A stretch of DNA of 64,000 nucleotides from Bilabrum cf. latius. Taxonomy: Eukaryota; Bigyra: Bicosoecida; Bigyra; Bicosoecida. Of the stretch, positions 57,001 through 64,000 are shown piece after piece. The translations under genes were made by a program, and so were the position numbers. The stretch's first letter is position 1; the number at the start of each line of letters is the position of its first letter. The notes under the pieces are model-generated. The model saw only the letters and a list, made by a program, of their open reading frames with translations, was not told where the DNA came from and searched no databases. The stretch covers positions 1,426,001 to 1,490,000 of the forward strand of contig OZ237735.1 of NCBI GenBank assembly GCA_965178125.1. The letters are read 5' to 3'.

Positions 57001-59054
57001 TGAATACCTGCGGCAGGGACAGCACCATCACCTTCCGCTCTCCCCTGCTGGTCCCTGCAGCACCGTTCCCCGCGATCGCATCAGCAGCGCCCACTGACCT
57101 GTCTATCTCAACCGCGAGCCTCTCCGCGTTGTCTCTTCCGCTGCTTACCGGCAGCAGCACCCGACTCGCTCCCTCCACCGCCACCGCGGGCCCCTGCGCC
57201 CTCTGGAAAGCCTCCTCGTCCTCCGTCTCCGCTCCGACCATCAGCCAGAGGATCGGCAGGCTGACGAGGAAATCGTCAGCGGGACTCAGGAATGCAGTGA
57301 CCCACCAGCAGGCAGAGACCGACTGCTTTTGCTGCGCGAAGTAAATGTACACTGCGGTCCGGATCAGGGTCACGACCGTCGCAACCACCATGACCAGGAC
57401 GAACCACCACGTGGCCCCCTGCAGCGCGAACTGCATGTGCTGGATGCGCCAGAGGGGAGACATGGACAGAGCTGCTGCGCCAGTCCCAGCGCCCCCCCTG
57501 CTACTCATGGCTGACTTCCTTGGTCGCACCACGGGCCCTGCGCCACGCAAGCGAGCCTTGCCTTTGCCCTTGCCGTTGCCCTTGTTGTGTCCGTCACCGC
57601 CTCTGATTGGAGCCAGGCTTCCGATCGGTTCCTGCTAATCTGACCGGGATCCATTACCGTTCCACCCAATCGCAGGGTCACCGTCCTCGTCCTCACGGTG
57701 TCCTGCCAGCAGAGGCTGCCCCAGGTCCAGCTTGTCATCGTCGAGCTGTTCCAGCCCTGCCTTGGGAGTGGCGGGCTGCTGCCAGGGCGAAGGCACGTCG
57801 AGGCTGCGAGACGAGCTGTGTGAGCTGTCGCTGGCCGTTCCGGGGCCAGCACGAGGGCCGCTCACCCCGCAGCACCGGCTGCAGCACCAGCACAAGCCCA
57901 GGGTGGACATCCACTGGACGCACGTGAGCTGCCCCGCGTCTGTGTCCTCGTCGTAGTACCCTGCCTCGGCGTCATCGGAGCTGTCCCCTTTTCGATCCCT
58001 GCTGCTGGCGTCACCGATGCCGAGGTGCTTCCGCAGGGCCAGCACGAGCGTGCCTTGCAGCTGAGACACCCGTTTCTGCACGAAAATGGCAGAGGCCAGC
58101 ACTGCCACGGCCAGGAGAGCGAGCACAGAGGTATGAACCGCATCTGCGACGCTCTCGATCTAGTGGCTGATGCGATGGTTCAATACAGTTGCGTTGTGGA
58201 TCACTGGCATGCCGGACCAGCTGGCGGGATGTACGAGAGGAGTGCCCGCCGCATCCGGTGCCACGCTTGCGTCATGGTGGTGTGGATGAGCCCATATATT
58301 GTGTGCATCCGGCTGACCATTGTCGTCATCATCGATTGCCGGGCCCAGGCCGCCTTTATGAGCTTTATCAGTTGCAGTCATGACCTTAACAACGACTGCT
58401 GCGATGGCAACACTGCCAAAGACGCCAGCCACGCCGGACGCTGCGAGAGTGAATGCTCCGCGGATGGCGTCTCTGCCGCTTCGAGTCGCGATAGTTACTG
58501 CACCGAGCCAATGGTATGCAAGAGCTAATAATAACTGCGGATCATAGAGCTGGAAGGATCAACAAAATGTGCGTGTTTTGCAGCGCATCACAAAGATCTT
58601 GCCTAGACACGACTGAACTCACGACAGCTCCAGCAGTGGAAGTAGCGATTCGCAGTACGGTGAGTATACACTCAACGACAAGAACGGCAATATCTACGTG
58701 GAGGAATGTTCCACTCGCGGACGAAATCGCGTTGCTTGTCAAGTGAGAGAGGCCGCATATGAAAGCTGCCCAATGCAGCCAATGCCTGCTTCGCATGCTG
58801 ATTCTGCAAGCCCCACAGCAGTTACAGCCTCTTCGTTTCTTAACTTCCTTGTCCCTTGGTCGAGAGCTGCAGCCTGTCCCATTCTATGCGAGCCTATGCG
58901 CAGCGTAAAACGTGAAGAGGGTATGAAGGGCAGTTGCACATAGGGCCGAGACTGTCAGCCAGTTCTGCCAGGTAAAACCCCCACAGATGCTGGCATTGAC
59001 TAGATCATTGTCAATAAGAGGAGCATGCTTGGGAAAGAAGTCGCCTCCCAGCAT
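51017..59054 (-). CDS. Polytopic membrane protein with C-terminal INPP4-type inositol-polyphosphate phosphatase domain (exons 58623..59054 and 51017..58534)
   Basis: 2,649 aa with one 88-nt intron (58535-58622; donor GTGAGT, acceptor CCGCAG, phase 0). The N-terminal 350 residues hold several hydrophobic helices (WLTVSALCATALHTLFTFYA, VDIAVLVVECILTVLRIA, GSVAIAAVVVKVM, VLALLAVAVLASAIFV), and another pair follows near residues 550-600 (WWFVLVMVVATVVTLIRT). Low-complexity Ser/Gly/Ala sequence links to the catalytic end. Near residue 2480 the CX5R loop CKSAKDRTGMVVTLDLAR is the INPP4 active site. The tail NVMRSCGTRLGNAYRNTGSM then KFAFNDLQ matches the INPP4 C-terminal NTGxRKFAFN-LQ block. INPP4 enzymes remove the 4-phosphate of PtdIns(3,4)P2. 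A membrane-spanning INPP4 is not a family architecture I know. A run of over 30 Gly is encoded by (GGA)n at 52817-52911. TAGs include 51359, 52433, 53558, 54152, 55136, 55469, 56216, 56834, 57635 and 58160; TGA at 51017. Confidence 0.8.
52817..52911. repeat. (CCT/GGA)n trinucleotide run
   Basis: About 31 uninterrupted trinucleotides; minus strand encodes poly-Gly inside the INPP4-type protein. Confidence 0.97.
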
Positions 59055-59140
59055 TGCTGGCCAGTATTAGCCGCAGAAGAAAACGAGATCGCAATTGATA
59101 GGTGCACCCAACTGCGAGTCAGAAAACCAGACAAACATCA

Positions 59141-62100
59141 TCAATCCAAGTCGTCGGCAAGAGCCTTGGCTGCCTGGCTCAGCCTTACTCTTGGAGCAGC
59201 AATTTCTGCAGATCTTATCGCAGCCTTCAGCCCACCGGCACCACCTGGCTTCGAGCCCTGAGTCGTCGCAGCTGCACGGGAGCCAGCCGATGGAGGAGCC
59301 GCCGCACCAGCAGGAGCCGAAGACCGCAGCGCGGCTGAACCAGACCCTTCTGCCTGTGGCTCGGCCGTGGTATGTGGCTTGGACTGCGTGGGCGCAGTGG
59401 AAGCAACGCTAGGAGCCTCCGCCGCCTGCCCCTCCTCGACAGCATGCGCACCGGTTGCAACCAGCCGATCCCACTGACCTTCGCTCTCCGGGGCCTTGGT
59501 GACCCACACGGCCACGTTGCAGTCTGCTGCGTCCAGCGTGGTCGTTGTGGCGATGACCGTCCCATTCAGGGGAATGCGGACTCGCCACGTGGACAAGGGG
59601 GCCTCCTCCTGCTCCTCCTGGCCGGCCCCTTGGGCACCGGCAGTCGCCAGGTCAAAGCTAGCGAACCACGGCGAAGGTTCTCCGGGTGCAGGGCACTGTG
59701 ACGCGCCCACGAGTGCTCCATCGGCAGAGTCTGTGCTCGGCAGGGTCCCATGGATCGAGGGCACGGGCACCTCGATGCCCCACTGGGAGGAGCCCACGTC
59801 TGCGCCCCGGCCATTCAGACCATTGATGCCACTGCTGCTGCTCTTGGCAGCGCTGCCCGCAGCCACTGTCCCCGGACCAGAAGACATCCCCTCCGCTCTG
59901 TGCTTCTTGAGGCGCTCCACGAACGCCCCGCCAATCCTTGAGGCAATGCACACCTCGATCTCGTCTGCCCTTGCACCACCTTTCCCGCCCTCACCACCAC
60001 TGGGCGCGAATGCCGCGCCACGCCTGCGGAGCACCACGCTCGACGCCTCTTCCACGGCCAGAGGCACCTGCACCAGCAGCACCACGTGCCCGCCTGACTG
60101 CCTCCACGAGAATGGCGGCCTGCGCGTGGCCTCTCCTCCCTCCTTCGCGTGCCTGCAGAAGCGCGCCATGCCAGGGGGGCTAGATACGTGAACGACCTCG
60201 GCAGTCGCGATGGTACCTTCATGTGAAGGGCTCTGCCCAGGTGTTGACTCAACCTGCCCCGATGCGGCTGGTCCACCAGCCACGGCTGCAGCCTCCTCGT
60301 CTGCCGAGTCAGAGTCACTGTCTGCAGCGGCTGCATGCAGCATCGCTTCTGCGCTGTATCGGTCTGGAGATGCTGGAGCTTTCTCTTTTGCAGCGGGGGA
60401 GATATCATCTTGGGTAGTATCATCGGGCTTGTCATCTGCCTTCGTGTCCGGCTGTACGTGTTGCAAATTCGCCTCATCCGGTTTTTGGGGTGCCTCTGCT
60501 TCGCTGCTGGGTGTCTTCGATGATGATTCGCTGCTGGGAACCGGATCAGTTGCCGCCTCCGCTTCGGGCAGCTGGACCTGCGGCGTTCTCGTCCCGGAGA
60601 CCCACCTGTCGTGTCCTTTCGTCTGCTTGGCCTGTGGTGCGCTATCTCCCGTCTTAGCGGAATCTCCACTGCTTCTGTCAGCATCACCATCATCTGGATG
60701 GGTGCTTGCAGGCTTGGTCCCTGCAATGTCTACTTCCTCGACTGCCGCGGCACTTCCATCGACGAGCGCACTTGCACTCGCCGCGCCACCACCAGCCTCT
60801 CGAGCCCTCGCGTCATACTGGGCCACGAGCTCGGCGCACCTCTTTGCGTCAAGCGTGTGGGGGACTACCTTCATTGTGACCTCCAGCCGCTGCTTGCTGC
60901 GCACAAAGGCCGCCCTGCACGAGTCCACGTCCACTGGATGCGGCAGGTCTTTCAGTAACCTGTAGGTGCCTGCCTTCACTCCAGCTGATGCAGCTGCTTT
61001 CTCAGGGACGGGGTACTCTAGCTGCACAGCCTTCTCCTGCACGTCCAGCGCAGCCGCAGATACCTTGGCCATGCCCCTGCACCTGACCCGGAGCACGAGC
61101 GACGCTGGCCGCTTGGGCAGCATGGCCTCGACCTTGGCGATGTCCGCGTGCGGGATGGTGACGGCGAGGGCGCCCCTCTCCGTCAGTGTGACGTCAGAGC
61201 GAGGGACTGGGAGCGCACCGTCTGGGAAGACCTCCTGGTCCTGCTGCTTGCGCAACGTCCTTCTCTCCTGCAAGGCTGCCTTGCCGCTGCTGCCGCTGCT
61301 GGCAGCCCCGCTGCCCGATGCAGCCGCGCTTGCAGACCCCTTCCCCCGTTCCTTCCCCTTCTGCTTATCCTTTCCCTTTTCTTGCCTGAGTCTGTCCACC
61401 CTGGCCTGCACTGCTCTCTTGCGCTGCCTGCTGGCGTGCACGTTGATGGCCGCCGGCTTCTTGGCCCCTCCCATGTACTTTGTTCCCTGGAGAACAACGA
61501 AGGAGCGAGGATCCATGTGCAGGGACGCGACGTGCAGCCTGGACTCTATCTGCCGGAGTGCCTCGGCGCAGCACACCCCCAGGACCTCCTTGACCATGGT
61601 CGGGCCTTTGGAGCCAGCCACCTGCATGGTCTTCGGGGAAACGCACACATCCACGCACATGGTCGGTTTCTTGGCGTTGTCCATGACGTATGTGGGCTGG
61701 TTTAGCATGGTTGGGACCCTGAGCTCCATCCCCTTCTTGCCCTTGGCTGGCTTGAGCGTCATGACGTCGCAGTCCTCGAGCAAGCAGATGTTGATGAACA
61801 GCTTCGCATGCTTGTCCTTCCCGCCGGCTCCAGCACCTGAAGCTGCGCCACCCTTCTCACCCTTATCTGGGCTTGCCTTGAGTTTTAGGGCGGCGTATGG
61901 CTGCGAGAGTTGGAGGGGTGTTTTGATAGCGCTCCCCTTCATTCGAATGATGCGCCATGGTTGGCTTCGTGCAAAGTTGAGTCGTCGCCTGAGGAGCTCA
62001 CCTCGGGGTGTGCAAGTTCAACGTCATTTGGAACGTCGCCCTATTTCTCCAACTATGCGATGTATGCTTCCTATTCAGCCTTATTCTTGGGATCAGCTAG

Positions 62101-62374
62101 CGACTAGACGTACTCCTCCATGTACTACCGGAATTCGGGGCTTGCCATGCTTTTTCTGAAGCCTTCCTCTTCCTGCACATAAACATAAACGGGAGTCATT
62201 GGCGCAATCGATTTAAATGTTCCTGCTACAGTGGAATAATAGATGCCAGATGCAACTGACCTTTTTGCTTAGTTGCACTTTTCCTCGTTGCATGGCTGCA
62301 TCCAACATTCGCACACCGTCTGCTTCTGTAAGAGATGGATTAAATGATTTCTTGGCATCGCCACTAGCTGCCAT
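59141..62374 (-). CDS. PIH1-domain protein, Kintoun/DNAAF2-like (exons 62261..62374, 62002..62172, 59141..61936)
   Basis: 1,026 aa with introns of 88 nt (62173-62260; GTCAGT to TGTGCAG) and 65 nt (61937-62001; GTGAGC to ATGAAG), both phase 0. The joined N-terminus EEEGFRKSMASPEFRQYMEE then DPKNKAEQEAYIAQLEKQGD (Q from TAG), HPEGSAIKT and KLFINICL fits Kintoun/PIH1 proteins, whose DP-N/K-E-Y lead-in precedes the PIH1 fold. ELRVPTMLNQPTYVMD and VDVCVSPKTM continue it. Two later beta-rich regions (PPFSWRQSGGHVVLLVQVPL; TWRVRIPLNGTVIA) look like CS/p23-type folds. Kintoun helps Hsp90-type pre-assembly of axonemal dynein arms in the cytoplasm, so cilia or flagella are implied. Five TAGs lie in the 57-codon second exon and none in the 932-codon third exon. 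TGA at 59141-59143. Confidence 0.82.
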
Positions 62375-62455
62375 GACGGTTAGACGCGCTGCAAATCTAG
62401 TCCAAAGATTACCTACGAGACTGCTGCCGGTGCTCCGATCGGATGTATGAATGCC

Positions 62456-64000
62456 TCATGAGCCACCGGTTGACGCAACGGTAGACACCGCTTCCCGCAA
62501 CGACGCTGCGGCAGCGAGGTTGTCTTGCGCTTCCTTTATCGTTATCCGTCTCCCTCGGGCCTCTGCTGCTGCGAGTAGGGTCGCTGTCGGCACGACAAGC
62601 TGCTTCTTGGCCGCCGCTGAAACGTGCTCGGCCACCGGCAGAGCAAGTGCTGCCTAGAGAGCGAGCGAGCGCACGCCACTGCCGGCACTACTCGCGCTCC
62701 CAGGCGCACTCTCAGCACCCGCCTAGGCATCCCCCGACCCCTCCTCTTCCTCCTCATCGATCCCGTGGATAGCCCTCACGAGGCACCTCGTGGCCTGCTC
62801 GGGGGAGCAGCCCGCCAGCGAGGCAGCCAGATCAGCTGCCCTGCCAAAGAGCTTCATGTTGGTCACGCTCAGATTGATCATGCGGTTGCCGAACACGCAG
62901 CCCTTGACAACGTGTGCGAGCGTGCTGACGCAGTTGAGCGCCAGCTTGGTCGCAAGGTCCTCCCCGCACGTGGGCAGCCGAGTAGGTGCTCCGGGTGAGC
63001 GAGCAGATGATGATCCATTGCTGACAGCATCCTCGGCAGCAGCACCCGCGCTAGATTTCTCTTTCTGCTTCGAGAATGAGTACAGCGCAATGTCTTGTTC
63101 GTCCGCATCGACCCTTAGCGTCACACGGGTTCGATCCGGGGAGGATCCGGTGCCAGCCGTACTGGCTCCACCAGCGGAAGCAGCCGTGCTGGCCCCACTG
63201 CTATCGCACACGACATCGATGGTGCATCGCTGGCACCCGCGAGCAACGGCTGCATCCACCACTGCTTGCGCAGCCCTGGGCAGCCTGATACCATCACTCG
63301 TCACACCTATCGCGTGTTCCCCGGCCACCAAATTCACATCGATCACCACGTCCTCCGGACCCATGGCAGGCAAATCCTCCCGAAGCACGGCCTCGGGCTC
63401 CACGATCGACCACCACCGCCTGGGCGCAGGTCCTGCCCCTGCCCCTGCCCCTACAGCTGTCTCCGCTCTTGTTGTTCTTGTGCCACTGTCGCCACCGGCT
63501 TGTTCTCCATCCTTGCCACCACTAATCAGCTCGCAGCTAGGGGCTAGCAGGCCCGGTGCCGCCATCCCGCCCGCACTCGTCACACCTGGATCCACCCAGC
63601 AGCACCACACGTCCCTGGCGGCTGCCCCGAAGGTCGGGGGGCACTCGCTGCTGTCCACGACACCCAGCAGCCCGGCTGTTCCCTGGGCCACGTAGAGCAC
63701 CCTAGCACCCGAGCGCAGAGCCCGGCCCGCCGCCCACGCCACCCTGGCTAGCCCCCCAACGTCGCTGTAGGCGGCATCCATCGCCATGCACTGCCGCTGG
63801 ACGAATCCGCGTAGCCAAGAGAGCGCCGCCCCTCCGGTTGCAACCTCGGCGGCGGGCCGGAGGGCGAGCATGGCCGCTGCTTCGAGGAGCATCTTGGTTG
63901 CGGTGCCGCCTTTCATCCTGGTGCTGCCGGTGACGGCCTCGGGCCCGACGACTGGGTTCAGGAGCACTTGCTCGGGGGCGGGCGTGCTCGCACTCGATCT
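62456..64000 (-). CDS. GCKR/MurQ-like SIS-domain protein, 5' part beyond window
   Basis: At least 514 aa, entering from the right edge and ending at TGA 62456-62458. GPEAVTGSTRMKGGTATKM matches the GPE-x-x-x-GSTRMKAGTA signature shared by MurNAc-6-phosphate etherase (MurQ) and glucokinase regulatory protein. STLAHVVKGCVFGNRMINLS and VTNMKLFGRAADL match the later block; SPEQATRCLVRAIHG is the helical lid. A long Ala/Ser insert with VVIDVNLVAGEHAIGVTSDG lies between, which suggests a GCKR-like double-SIS layout rather than the 300-aa bacterial enzyme. Enzymatic or regulatory role not decided. TAGs at 62723 and about 62654 lie before a helical C-terminus. Only 82 bp separate its stop from the start of the neighbouring PIH1 gene. 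Confidence 0.83.

Noticed and set aside
1-64000. Interpretation as a field of pseudogenes
   Set aside because: Interruptions are exclusively TAG, with no frameshifts, TAA or TGA, and occur in essential single genes (cullin, TIM50, APC5). Decay would hit all stop types and cause indels.
1-64000. TAG as leucine, or as pyrrolysine/selenocysteine, or programmed readthrough
   Set aside because: Conserved positions and internal repeats point to Gln; CAG to TAG is one transition. Frequency (many per gene, doublets, microsatellites) is far too high for readthrough or rare amino acids. UGA ends most genes, which excludes UGA-Sec as an explanation.
1-64000. Assignment to the ciliate Blepharisma because it has the same code table
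   Set aside because: That ciliate group has AT-rich genomes with very short (about 15 nt) introns; this window is GC-rich with introns of 65-133 nt.
1-64000. CRISPR arrays, operons, Shine-Dalgarno sites
   Set aside because: None seen. The repeats present are coding micro/minisatellites or protein repeats, and the genome is eukaryotic.

Overview
This is a GC-rich nuclear window from a unicellular, probably flagellated or ciliated eukaryote. It carries spliceosomal introns (65-133 nt, GT-AG), a cullin, an anaphase-promoting-complex subunit, TIM50, a mitochondrial uS14, a PIH1/Kintoun-type dynein-assembly factor and an intron-containing tRNA-Ile(UAU). Nothing bacterial or organellar is present. 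I cannot name the lineage from this sequence.

The main observation is that the genes only make sense if TAG is a sense codon, almost certainly glutamine. Read with the standard code, most genes shatter into fragments separated by in-frame TAG. Read with TAG=Gln they become single intact proteins with homology running across the TAGs, and every gene whose end is visible closes on TGA (15 cases) or TAA (3 cases), never TAG. The amino-acid identity is supported by conserved Gln positions (ACOT9, cullin C-terminus), by a TPR array in which TAG sits at the Gln column of its sister repeats, by a duplicated TIM50 segment with a CAG/TAG swap, and by a seven-fold (GAC/GGC TAG) microsatellite inside an open frame. 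I saw no in-frame TAA or TGA.

Layout, left to right. DUF4062-NACHT STAND protein (-, runs off the left edge); acyl-CoA thioesterase ACOT9 (-); mitochondrial uS14 (+); tRNA-Ile(UAU) (-); DMAC1-like small membrane protein (-); EF-hand protein (+); a 1,411-aa FkbH-type HAD protein (-); TMEM180-like MFS transporter (+); CUL1-like cullin (-); TIM50 (+); a 1,684-aa kinesin-light-chain-type TPR protein (-); a 5'-truncated non-LTR retroelement (+) followed by a copied fragment of TIM50; a 3,866-aa coiled-coil protein (-); APC5 (-); TMEM181/Wntless-like membrane protein (+); a divergent protein kinase (+); an armadillo-repeat protein (+); a 2,649-aa polytopic membrane protein ending in an INPP4-type phosphatase domain (-); a Kintoun/PIH1 protein (-); and a GCKR/MurQ-like SIS protein (-, runs off the right edge).

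The genes do not form one pathway. Spacing is tight (82 bp between the last two genes, about 120 bp between the divergent APC5 and TMEM181-like genes), which fits a compact protist genome. Several proteins carry expanded low-complexity inserts encoded by microsatellites. All joins and starts below were worked out by hand from frame continuity, family motifs and splice consensus; none was checked against transcripts.
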